Below are positions 1 to 7,403 of a stretch of 24,344 nucleotides of DNA, in pieces (position 1 is the first letter of the stretch; each line of letters starts with the position of its first letter). The DNA lies in assembly GCA_016213865.1 (NCBI GenBank), contig JACQZL010000084.1, forward strand, positions 21,962-46,305. The letters are read 5' to 3'. The position numbers and the translations under genes are program-made. The DNA comes from Candidatus Rifleibacteriota bacterium (GTDB lineage: Bacteria > UBP17 > UBA6191 > JACPRK01). The notes below the pieces were generated by a model that ran no database searches, was not told where the DNA came from, and saw only the letters and a list, made by a program, of their open reading frames with translations.

Positions 1-1299
1 GGCACGCGCTCTCGCCGCTCCTGGTACCGGCAAACGACTGGACCCGCCGAGGTCCACGGCTACGCCCAGACGCGGTATCGCGCGCGCCGCGGGCTGTGGG
101 CCGGGGAAGAGACCGATCTCTATCAGTATCTCGACCTCCAGCTCGGCAATCCCGACCAGGAGGTGAGCGGCGCGCTCTTCCTTCGCGGCAACACGGCAGT
201 CAACGACCAGCGGTTGCCGGGAGATCCGCTTCGAGGCATCGACGACACCTTCGGCGACCCGGAGGCGCGGCTGTACTACGGGTACGTGGACGTCCGCGAC
301 GTGGGGGCCTTCGAGCGAATCCGGGCCGGCCGGCAATCGCTCCAGGAGTTGCCGGGCATCTGGTTCGACGGCGTGAAGGCCGAGTTGACGGGAAGCCGGC
401 GGACGCACTACTCGTTCTACGGCGGCCGGTCGGTCCATCTGTACGAGGACCACGGCAGCGGCGACCGGGTGCTCGGCCTGGCAGCGGAGCATACCGTGAA
501 CGAGCGCCTGCGGGCGCGCTTCGACGTGGCGAGCGCCCGGGACCGGCTTCGTCCGTACGGGGCCGCCACGCCGCCGTCGCCTCCGGCGGAGAGCCGGACC
601 GACCTGATGATGTCGCTGGCGGGCACCTACACCGCCAGCAAGCACCTGGAGCTGGACGCGCGGGCGACTCGGCTCGACGGCAAGCTCCAGACGCTCACCC
701 TCGCGGGCAACTTCCGCTATCCGGACCAGCGGCTCCACTTCACCGTGTGGGGTGAGCGCCAGCCCAGCGCGTTCTTCGGCCAGACCACGGAGTTCTCGCC
801 GTTCTTCGACGTGCTCGGCGCGTTCAGCCCGTACACGGAAGTGGGGACCCGGGTGACCCGCTCGTGGGACGACGTGGACGTCACGCTGGGCGCCACGACG
901 CGGAGCGCCTCCGCGACCCCGGGTGCCGCGAACCTGAACCAGGACTTCGACAGGTTCTTCACCTCGCTGTACTTCCCGGCCCTGCTCGGCCATCCGAAGA
1001 CCTCGTTGACGGTGAGCTACGACCGTTACCTGGGCGACAGCTCGGCGCTCGGTTCCGTGGGCGGCGAGCTGGGCTACAACCCGGGACGCAGCGTGCGACT
1101 CTGCGCGGGGTCGAGCTACTCGCTCTACGAGTTCGATCCGATAACCGGGTTGTTGAGAGACCACGTCCGGGAGCACTACCTTGCCGCCGACTGGAAGGTG
1201 CGCACGGACTGGCGCCTCCGTTCACGGCTCGCCTTCGAGCCGTTCGAGGATGGAGACAGCCTCCGCATGTTCGAGTTGTCGGCCCGATACATCTTCTGA
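1..1299 (+). CDS. Outer-membrane beta-barrel protein, 5' partial
   Basis: The reading frame is open from base 1, so the true start lies outside the window; 432 codons remain before TGA. The protein has no hydrophobic helices. It alternates polar and aromatic/hydrophobic residues in short strand-like stretches separated by Gly/Asp/Pro turns, and it ends in Arg-Tyr-Ile-Phe. A C-terminal aromatic residue is the usual recognition signal for BAM-assembled outer-membrane barrels. No heme motif is present. The next gene, 13 bp downstream, encodes a secreted 14-heme cytochrome, so this barrel could be the porin sheath of a porin-cytochrome conduit (the MtrB/OmbB role). That assignment rests on gene order and fold type; I do not see a diagnostic MtrB motif. 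It could instead be an ordinary porin or an assembly factor. Confidence 0.72.
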   Translation, partial: GTRSRRSWYRQTTGPAEVHGYAQTRYRARRGLWAGEETDLYQYLDLQLGNPDQEVSGALFLRGNTAVNDQRLPGDPLRGIDDTFGDPEARLYYGYVDVRDVGAFERIRAGRQSLQELPGIWFDGVKAELTGSRRTHYSFYGGRSVHLYEDHGSGDRVLGLAAEHTVNERLRARFDVASARDRLRPYGAATPPSPPAESRTDLMMSLAGTYTASKHLELDARATRLDGKLQTLTLAGNFRYPDQRLHFTVWGERQPSAFFGQTTEFSPFFDVLGAFSPYTEVGTRVTRSWDDVDVTLGATTRSASATPGAANLNQDFDRFFTSLYFPALLGHPKTSLTVSYDRYLGDSSALGSVGGELGYNPGRSVRLCAGSSYSLYEFDPITGLLRDHVREHYLAADWKVRTDWRLRSRLAFEPFEDGDSLRMFELSARYIF

Positions 1300-1312
1300 A
1301 GGCAAGTGGACC

Positions 1313-2521
1313 GTGAGCCCGATCGAAACGTCTACCCACAAGAGCAACGGCCGCAGCCTCATCGTGCTGCCGGCGACCGTGTTCCTCTTTTCGGTCCTCT
1401 GGGTGGGGGCCGTGGCGGCCTCCGCACCAGGGCTGTCGCCAGGCAAGGCGACGGACGCTGCCGTCCGGGCCCCCGGCGCCGAATCGTCGCCCGGCGCGAC
1501 GGCGAGCGTGTCCTCGGAGTCGGCCGCGGCCTCATCGACCGGCACCTCCCCGGCCACGACGGCGCCGGCGCCCGTACCTCACTTCGACCACAAGGCCCAT
1601 GGTGAGCGGGGGGTCGAGGCCTGCTCGGACTGCCACGACCTGCCGAAAGAGGGGCGGGCGATGCTGCCGACGATGGAGAACTGCTCCTCCTGCCACGAAG
1701 TCGATCCGGCCAAGGAGGGCCCGGCGTGCGGTCAGTGCCACTCGAGGTCCGCCGGCAAGCTCGAGCCCTGGCGATGGTCCCTGGCGGTCGGCACGCCGGG
1801 AGTGAGCTTCCAGCACCAGGTCCACCTGGAGGCAAAGATCGACTGCTCGGCTTGCCACGGCAAGATGGCCGAGAACGCCCGTGTCACGACAGCGGTGAGG
1901 CCGAAGATGGAGCTCTGCCTGGACTGCCACCGCAAGCAGGACCGAGCCGCGGTGCGCTGCAGCGTCTGTCACGACGCCGAGGCCAAGAAGCTCGTCCCGC
2001 CGTCTCACCGCGAGCGGGACTGGGGGTTGCGGCACGGCCACCTGGCCCGCAGAGGCAAGGCCTTGCCTCTCAAGCTGACCTGCACGTTCTGCCACCCGCA
2101 GTCCGACTGCTCGTCCTGCCATCAGGACCAGATGCCTCGCGACCATACCCAGCAGTTCCGGGTGCGAGGCCACAGCCTGCTATCGGGCATGGAACGTGAC
2201 CGGTGTGCCACCTGCCACCGGCAGGACTTCTGCATCCGTTGCCACCAGACGTCTCCACCGGCGACGGGACCGAACCGCCACACGGGTGGGTTCCTTCCCC
2301 CTTCCAACCGCCACTGCGTGACGTGCCATTCGAGCCGCAACGCGTCATGTTCGGTGTGCCACCAGGGCGGCGCCAGGCACGCCACGGCGCCGATGCTGCC
2401 GCCAATCGTGCCTCATCTGGCCGCCAACCCGGTGTGCCGCAATTGCCATCGGCAGGGCGCGGGCCTGACCCATCACGATCCGGGCACGCCGGACTGCCGG
2501 ACCTGCCATAGAGGGCCGTGA
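1313..2521 (+). CDS. Secreted 14-heme c-type cytochrome (c7/c3-like repeats)
   Basis: The frame stays open further upstream, but I place the start at GTG 1313: it follows the barrel stop, has a GAAGG about 10 bases before it, and leads into a signal-peptide-like segment (residues about 14-36, cleavage near VAASA). A Ser/Ala/Pro/Thr linker runs to about residue 88. Residues 104-399 then hold 14 CxxCH heme-attachment motifs, roughly one per 21 residues, an extremely heme-dense arrangement. Several clusters have the form F-x-H-x-x-H followed by CxxCH triplets (residues about 88-145 and 165-225), as in triheme cytochrome c7 modules. The expected location is the periplasm or the inside of an outer-membrane porin. 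Its probable role is a molecular wire between the Rieske/cytochrome b complex and the outer membrane. The length is 402 residues. The C-terminus ends three residues after the last heme motif. Confidence 0.88.
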   Translation: MSPIETSTHKSNGRSLIVLPATVFLFSVLWVGAVAASAPGLSPGKATDAAVRAPGAESSPGATASVSSESAAASSTGTSPATTAPAPVPHFDHKAHGERGVEACSDCHDLPKEGRAMLPTMENCSSCHEVDPAKEGPACGQCHSRSAGKLEPWRWSLAVGTPGVSFQHQVHLEAKIDCSACHGKMAENARVTTAVRPKMELCLDCHRKQDRAAVRCSVCHDAEAKKLVPPSHRERDWGLRHGHLARRGKALPLKLTCTFCHPQSDCSSCHQDQMPRDHTQQFRVRGHSLLSGMERDRCATCHRQDFCIRCHQTSPPATGPNRHTGGFLPPSNRHCVTCHSSRNASCSVCHQGGARHATAPMLPPIVPHLAANPVCRNCHRQGAGLTHHDPGTPDCRTCHRGP

Positions 2522-2539
2522 GCGCCTCCGAGTAAGAAC

Positions 2540-2810
2540 CTATCCAAGAACCCGTTCGCCCTACCATGGCGGTACCCCGCCAACAAGACTGGATGGCGGC
2601 GTCTTTCCCCTCCGTTCGTCCTGAGGAGCGCTCCGCAGGGACTGACCCGCAATCCTCAGGGTCAGGAGCGCGTCTCGAAGGACGGACGGAGGGGGCCGCC
2701 ATACGGTCTGAGCCGGCCGCGTAGCGGCCGTGTCGAAGGTCGGGACCGGGCCTTCGACTCGCTCGCTTCGCTCGCGGCTCAGGCCGAACGGATCCTGGGT
2801 TCTTGGATAG
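2540..2810. repeat. MITE-like element with 14-bp perfect terminal inverted repeats
   Basis: CTATCCAAGAACCC at 2540-2553 is matched exactly in inverted orientation at 2797-2810, bounding a 271-bp non-coding element. It contains the palindromic module at 2607-2700. No target-site duplication is obvious and no transposase is present, so it would be non-autonomous if mobile. It fills most of the 427-bp gap between the 14-heme and the large multiheme gene. Confidence 0.6.
2607..2700 (+). repeat. Palindromic repeat family A, copy 1
   Basis: A module of about 94 bp whose ends CCCTCCGTTCGTCCT (2608-2622) and AGGACGGACGGAGGG (2679-2693) pair with one mismatch to form a long hairpin. A near-identical copy lies in inverted orientation at 13889-13982; the two differ mainly in the central segment. 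This resembles the REP/BIME-type palindromes of GC-rich genomes. Confidence 0.85.
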
Positions 2811-2819
2811 ACTCTAAGG

Positions 2820-2913
2820 GCTCGCCGGTTTTGGCGAGCGGTACCGTGAGATCCTGCGGGAGGGGGAGTATTTTGGTCGGGGACTTCCGAACAGGATCGG
2901 ACCACGGGTTACC
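2820..2913 (+). promoter_or_regulatory. Predicted structured mRNA leader of the large multiheme gene
   Basis: A small hairpin (GCTCGCC 2820-2826 / GGCGAGC 2833-2839) is followed by a nested helix. The pairings are GGTA 2840-2843 with TACC 2910-2913, CCGTG 2844-2848 with CACGG 2903-2907, ATCCTG 2851-2856 with CAGGAT 2892-2897, and CGGGAG 2857-2862 with CTTCCG 2884-2889 (one G-U). The loop 2863-2883 is G-rich. That is 21 pairs within 74 nt, ending 25 nt before the Shine-Dalgarno. No T-run follows, so it is not a classical terminator. I could not match it to GEMM/c-di-GMP or another riboswitch that I know. It could also be remnant repeat sequence. Confidence 0.4.
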
Positions 2914-2937
2914 GGACGGCATGCCCGGATGTCGAGC

Positions 2938-2943
2938 AGGAGG
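2938..2943 (+). promoter_or_regulatory. Strong Shine-Dalgarno for the large multiheme gene
   Basis: AGGAGG lies five bases before ATG 2949 and fixes that start. Translation from here gives an immediate lipoprotein-type signal sequence. Confidence 0.8.
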
Positions 2944-2948
2944 CTTGA

Positions 2949-5900
2949 ATGCGAGGCAACACTCCGTACATTTGGCGAGCGGCGCTCTGGGCGGCGCTCG
3001 TCGGTCTGGGGGTTGCCTCTAGTTCCTGTGCCGGTGGCGGGAACGGCACCGATCCGGCGGCAGGGGCCGCGACGGCAGTGCCCATCGGCATCGCGGCCGC
3101 CAGGGCGGAGGTGGCCTCGAACGGCGCCGGCAACCCCGCCGGCAGCCTCTCGGTGGTGGGCGTCCTCTCGGGCCGGGTGCTGCGGACCGTGGCGGCTGGG
3201 GCCGGTGCCGTGACCACCGTGCCTGCCGCCAACGCGAGCGTATCGACGGATCGGGGCGCCTATTCGGCCCGCACCGATGCGAACGGCAACTTCAGGCTGA
3301 CGGTGCCGGCCTCCATCCATAACCTGGCCATTGCATTGTCGGGTTATCGCACGCTCGGAGTCCGGGAGGTGCCGGCCCTCGATGGCCGCTCTACGGACAT
3401 AACGACCGAGTTGACACCGCTCGTGCCGCTGGACTCGCAGGACACGGACCGACTCGACCCGTCTCGGCCGGTCCAAAAGTCCCATGTCGGCACCGGCAAG
3501 TGCCGCGAGTGTCATCCGGCCTACTTCGACGCCTTCACGGAGACCAGGCACAGCAAGCCCATCCGGTACGTCAACGACCCGGTCGAGAAGGCGAAGGGCT
3601 TCGACGTCGTGGCCGACTTCACCTCGACGCCGCAACTGAGCTTTCCCGCCAGCGGTACCATTACCCGGGCGCTGACGGTCCTGCTCGAGAAGGACTCTGC
3701 GAACCGGCACTGGGTGACCCTTGTCGACGCTGGCACCGGGACCCGGCACCGCTACGAAGCCCGCCGAACGCACGGGGGAACGGGCCAGTGGAAGCAGCGG
3801 TTCCAGACGCTGATCGGCGGCTCGTGGTACACGCTGCCCGTTCAGTGGAATGAGAAGGAGAACGACCCGGCAAAGCGTTGGGTGGCCTACAACCCGGGCG
3901 ACTGGTTCGACGACGCGGGCAACGTGCGCAGGCGAACGGCGTCGCGCGCGGGCCAGGAGGTCGACGTCTTCGGTCCGGCCCAGGGGGTCTCCTACGAACG
4001 CAAGTGTTTCGGCTGCCACGGGATCCAGCAGGACATCCACCGCGTGACGGCCGCCGAGTCGGTCGCAGGCCTCGGAGACGTCGGCGACTACGTGGTCGAC
4101 CACACCTCGCTCGTCGTGGGGTGCGAGAACTGTCACGGGCCCGGCTATCCTCACGTGGAATCCCAGAACCCCAACGACATCGTCAACCCGGGGAAGGGCG
4201 CGGCCCGCACGGTCAAGCTCACCCATCAGCAGCGCAACGAGGTCTGTGGCCAGTGCCACGCTCGGGGCGTCAGCACTCACGCCGGGGGCTACGACTATCC
4301 CTGGACGGCGGACGACAGGCCCTATCGCCTGGGAAACCCGCTCGACGGGGCCTTCGACGTCGCCGGGACCGGCAAGTACTGGAACCAGAAGCAGACGCGC
4401 GCCACGCACTCCTTCCAGCACCACCAGCAGTGGCTGGACGACAAGCAGGGCGCGCACAGCTTCGCGGCCGCCGAGGTCGCGTGCGTCGACTGCCACGACC
4501 CGCACCGCAACCCCGCGGGCCGCTCGGCGCAGTTGAAGCTCAGCGCGGATGACAACTCGCTCTGTCTGAATTGCCACGGCAAGGACGGCCGGGCCCGGAT
4601 CCGCTTCCTGCTGCCCGGGGAAACCGGCACCGACCCGAACTTGAGCGAGCTCGCCGCGCACACCAAACACGCCACCTACGACCCGGCGGGTCTGGCCGGC
4701 CCTGTCTCGGGTCGCTGCGTGGCCTGCCACATGCCGCGAACGGCCCAGTCGGCACTCCGGTACGATATCACCGACCACACGCAGCGCATCGTCAAACCGG
4801 TGGAGGCCCTCGACATGCTCGACGCCGGCGGCGACAAGTCGGCGGGCCTGGTCCTCCCGCACTCGTGCGCGTCGCCGGCCGCCGGCTGCCACGCGAGCGA
4901 GGGCGCACCCGGCGGCAACTTCTGGGTCGGCACCGGCGAGGTGGGTCGCAACCCGGCGGCCCGGGCCAAGCTGGTCGACGCCGTCAACAAGTACGAGGAC
5001 CTCTTCGGCACGCGCAAGGCCGTGGGCACCGACGTCGCCGGACTGCTCGGCGCCGTCGAGGGCGCCGTCCGGCTGGAGAACGTGCCGATCGCCGGCGTTC
5101 GCGTCTCGGCCGACCGCGGCGAGGAGTACGACGAGACCGGCGCGGACGGCACGTACCGGCTGCTCTTGCCCGGGGGCACTTACAACCTCTTCGCCGCGCA
5201 TGCCTCTTTCAAGACGACGTCGCTCGAGGCCGTCCGCGTCACCCGGGCCACGACGACCGTCGCGATCGACTTCAAGCTGGCCGCGCTCCCCCCCGGCAGC
5301 ACGGCCTTCATCGGTTCGCAGAAGTGCCGGACCTGCCACGCCCTCACCTATGAGCGCTGGCAGCGGACCTTGCACAACAACGGCATCCGCTACGTCGACG
5401 CCGACGATACCCGGGACCCGCGCTTTCGGGTCGTCGCCGACTTCGGCGCCGAAGGAGTGGGCCGCACCCTTACCTCCGCCGACTCCGATTTCGGCGCCGC
5501 CGGACTCGGGGCCGCCACGATCCGTCTTCTGAGACAGGGCGGCGTCTACACCGTGACCCTGGTCAACGGCGACGGCACGACCTTCGCCACGTACACGCCC
5601 GAGAGGACCTACGGCGGCGGGCGCGGCGACTGGAAGCAGCGGTTCCTCGTCAGGCTCGGAGACTCCCGCCACGTGCTGCCGGTGCAATGGAGCGAGCATG
5701 GCCCGGTCGGTCCGACGCTCGCCCCTCGCTGGAAGGCCCACGAGCTGTCGAGCTGGCTCGTCCCTGGCGCCAGCCCGGCGGCCTTTCGGGTGCCGTCGAA
5801 GGCCAGGACGTACGAGTACGCCTGCACCGGCTGCCACGCGACCGGCCTCGAGGCCGAGTACCGCGCGGCCTCGCAAGAAGTGGCCACGAAGTTCGTCGAG

Positions 5901-6785
5901 ATGAACATCGGCTGCGAGAACTGCCACGGCCCCGGGGGCAAGCACGCCCGCTCGGGGCTGAAGGCCGACATCCTCAATCCCAACACGTTTGCGACCGCCC
6001 AGAGCAGGCTGGACGCCTGTGGCCGCTGCCACTCTCGCGGCGACTCGACGATAAAGGCCAACGGCACCGATACCTCCGAGTACGGCGTGGCCAACCGGAC
6101 CGAGACCTTCCCCGGATCCGGCACCTTCAGACTGGGGCTCTATTCGATCCTCGACGCCGTGGCCGGGACCCCGGTCTTCACCGGGTACTTCAGCAATGCC
6201 ATCGACGTGCTCGACAGCAGGTACTGGAGCTCGGCCACGTGGACGACCGGGCCGACGACCGGCAGCGTGAGCCCTGCCTGGGTCGCCCAGCCGCTCCAGC
6301 GCCGCAACTCCATCGACCATCACCAGCAGGCCAACGACTTCCCGACCAGCCGCATGTTCTCCGTCGGCCTGCGTTGCTGGTCGTGCCACAGCCCGCACGG
6401 TCCGAGGAACAGGGCCGGCCTCCTGAGACCCGACGGCAACCTGATCGTGTCCGGGGCGATCAACACCCAGAGCCTCTGCCTCTTCTGCCACGGTCCGAAC
6501 GGGCCGTCCCCACGGCGTTTCACCACCGTCGAGAACCTGCGCACTCATTTCGCCGGCGGCGCTCCCAGCCACCGCACGGCCGAGACGGCCTTCGCGTGCA
6601 CCCTGTGCCACCTCGTGCAGGCAGCCTCGACCATCGAGAAGTGGGACCTGCACAGCCACACCTTCCAGGCCTGGCGGGCGGCAACGGCAACACCGACGCG
6701 ACCCGCAATGGAGTGGGGGCCTCCGGGCAGGACGTGCTCCCGAACGCCTGTCTGGGCTGTCACCCGGAGCGCTCCGGCGACCTGA
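2949..6785 (+). CDS. Giant multiheme lipoprotein cytochrome, two parallel 8-heme halves, frameshifted near the 3' end
   Basis: As read, it is 1278 residues. The N-terminus has a charged start, a hydrophobic stretch and Ser-Ser-Ser-Cys near residue 27, fitting a lipoprotein signal. The two halves are parallel. Each starts with a carboxypeptidase-regulatory-like beta-sandwich (residues about 85-155 and 690-780; Tyr/Phe-x-Leu and Gly-Tyr-Arg/Thr type patterns). Each is followed by a cytochrome c554-like heme module. Half one has CxxCH starting at residue 185 (RECH, FGCH, ENCH, GQCH, VDCH, LNCH, VACH) plus an atypical CX6CH at residue 640. Half two starts at residue 793 (RTCH, TGCH, ENCH, GRCH, WSCH, LFCH, TLCH). 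Its eighth motif (CLGCH) is only readable in another frame downstream of about 6665. The protein is probably anchored at the outer membrane or cell surface as an electron-transfer protein, perhaps a terminal reductase or conduit. The substrate is unknown. Confidence 0.88.
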   Translation: MRGNTPYIWRAALWAALVGLGVASSSCAGGGNGTDPAAGAATAVPIGIAAARAEVASNGAGNPAGSLSVVGVLSGRVLRTVAAGAGAVTTVPAANASVSTDRGAYSARTDANGNFRLTVPASIHNLAIALSGYRTLGVREVPALDGRSTDITTELTPLVPLDSQDTDRLDPSRPVQKSHVGTGKCRECHPAYFDAFTETRHSKPIRYVNDPVEKAKGFDVVADFTSTPQLSFPASGTITRALTVLLEKDSANRHWVTLVDAGTGTRHRYEARRTHGGTGQWKQRFQTLIGGSWYTLPVQWNEKENDPAKRWVAYNPGDWFDDAGNVRRRTASRAGQEVDVFGPAQGVSYERKCFGCHGIQQDIHRVTAAESVAGLGDVGDYVVDHTSLVVGCENCHGPGYPHVESQNPNDIVNPGKGAARTVKLTHQQRNEVCGQCHARGVSTHAGGYDYPWTADDRPYRLGNPLDGAFDVAGTGKYWNQKQTRATHSFQHHQQWLDDKQGAHSFAAAEVACVDCHDPHRNPAGRSAQLKLSADDNSLCLNCHGKDGRARIRFLLPGETGTDPNLSELAAHTKHATYDPAGLAGPVSGRCVACHMPRTAQSALRYDITDHTQRIVKPVEALDMLDAGGDKSAGLVLPHSCASPAAGCHASEGAPGGNFWVGTGEVGRNPAARAKLVDAVNKYEDLFGTRKAVGTDVAGLLGAVEGAVRLENVPIAGVRVSADRGEEYDETGADGTYRLLLPGGTYNLFAAHASFKTTSLEAVRVTRATTTVAIDFKLAALPPGSTAFIGSQKCRTCHALTYERWQRTLHNNGIRYVDADDTRDPRFRVVADFGAEGVGRTLTSADSDFGAAGLGAATIRLLRQGGVYTVTLVNGDGTTFATYTPERTYGGGRGDWKQRFLVRLGDSRHVLPVQWSEHGPVGPTLAPRWKAHELSSWLVPGASPAAFRVPSKARTYEYACTGCHATGLEAEYRAASQEVATKFVEMNIGCENCHGPGGKHARSGLKADILNPNTFATAQSRLDACGRCHSRGDSTIKANGTDTSEYGVANRTETFPGSGTFRLGLYSILDAVAGTPVFTGYFSNAIDVLDSRYWSSATWTTGPTTGSVSPAWVAQPLQRRNSIDHHQQANDFPTSRMFSVGLRCWSCHSPHGPRNRAGLLRPDGNLIVSGAINTQSLCLFCHGPNGPSPRRFTTVENLRTHFAGGAPSHRTAETAFACTLCHLVQAASTIEKWDLHSHTFQAWRAATATPTRPAMEWGPPGRTCSRTPVWAVTRSAPAT

Positions 6786-6853
6786 GCCGGTATCAGCGCG
6801 GCGTCGCCCTCTACAACGGCTGGAGGGCCGGCGGTGGCGGGGTCGTACGATGA
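6662..6853 (+). pseudogene. Displaced C-terminus of the giant multiheme cytochrome (-1 frameshift)
   Basis: Beyond about 6665 the annotated frame loses cytochrome character and stops at 6785. The frame one base back reads Gly-Gly-Asn-Gly-Asn-Thr, then Asn-Ala-Cys-Leu-Gly-Cys-His-Pro-Glu (a CxxCH heme motif), and ends at TGA 6851-6853. The position of this motif matches the eighth heme of the first half, so it is the true C-terminus separated by a single-base difference near the G/C-rich stretch 6660-6682. It may be a sequencing/assembly error or a genuine mutation. Confidence 0.8.
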
Positions 6854-6950
6854 CCACGCATCCTCTGAGAGCCGAACCCATGGGCTGTCGAAGAGCGCTT
6901 CATGACAACCAAGAGCCGCGGGTCACCCCGGCCGGAGGAGGTCGGATGCC

Positions 6951-7403
6951 ATGGACTCGGTGACCCCGGACAGGGAGGTCCGCGCAGCGACCCGCCGGGA
7001 CTTCCTCGACCTCGCCGTGATGGCCACGGCGATCCTCACGGCCGCCGGCCTGGGGGTCCCGACCCTCATGTTCATCTGGCCGCCCGAGGAGGTGACCAGG
7101 CGGGCCGGCCACCGCGTCCGGGTTGCCGGCCCGGACGAGGTCCCGCCCGGCAAGGCAAAGACCGTGCTCCTCAACGGCAAGCCGGTGCTGGTGCTCAACA
7201 CGGGTGACACGATGCTCGCGCTCACCGCCACCTGTCCTCACCTGGGGTGCGTGGTGAGATGGAACGAGCAGATGGGCAAGTTCATCTGCCCCTGCCACGG
7301 GGCCTCGTTCGACGTTCGGGGCAACGTGCTGAGCGGACCGGCCCCGGCCCCTCTGGGCGCGGTGCCGATCACCCTCGCCAAGGACGGGATCTACCTTGGA
7401 TAG
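6951..7403 (+). CDS. Rieske [2Fe-2S] iron-sulfur protein of a bc-type complex
   Basis: A 150-residue protein. The N-terminus carries Thr-Arg-Arg-Asp-Phe-Leu (residues 14-19), a twin-arginine motif, followed by one hydrophobic helix (about 20-43), as in membrane-anchored Rieske subunits. The cluster-binding boxes are CPHLGC (Cys95, His97, Cys100) and CPCHGASF (Cys113, Cys115, His116). By family knowledge Cys95/His97/Cys113/His116 bind the cluster and Cys100-Cys115 form the disulfide. The Gly-Pro-Ala-Pro-x-Pro-Leu segment after box 2 is also typical. A GGAGGAGG lies about 10 bases before ATG 6951. The stop overlaps the cytochrome b start by 8 nt, implying translational coupling. It would take an electron from quinol at the Qo site and pass it to the neighbouring multiheme cytochrome. 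Confidence 0.95.
   Translation: MDSVTPDREVRAATRRDFLDLAVMATAILTAAGLGVPTLMFIWPPEEVTRRAGHRVRVAGPDEVPPGKAKTVLLNGKPVLVLNTGDTMLALTATCPHLGCVVRWNEQMGKFICPCHGASFDVRGNVLSGPAPAPLGAVPITLAKDGIYLG

Noticed and set aside
2820..2948. GEMM (c-di-GMP/cGAMP) riboswitch upstream of the cytochrome gene
   Set aside because: GGGTTACCGG is reminiscent of the GEMM 3' part, but the conserved GCACAGGGCAAACC and GACGCAAAGCC blocks are absent.
2814..6881. Open reading frame of 1355 codons on the - strand
   Set aside because: It is antisense to the multiheme gene. Its Arg/Gly/Val/Ala-rich product has no domain, and the + strand frame has 14 heme motifs. Long antisense frames are expected at this GC content.
6850..6963. 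37-codon frame starting ATGACCACG between the frameshifted tail and the Rieske gene
   Set aside because: It overlaps the Rieske start, has no Shine-Dalgarno of its own and no recognisable content.
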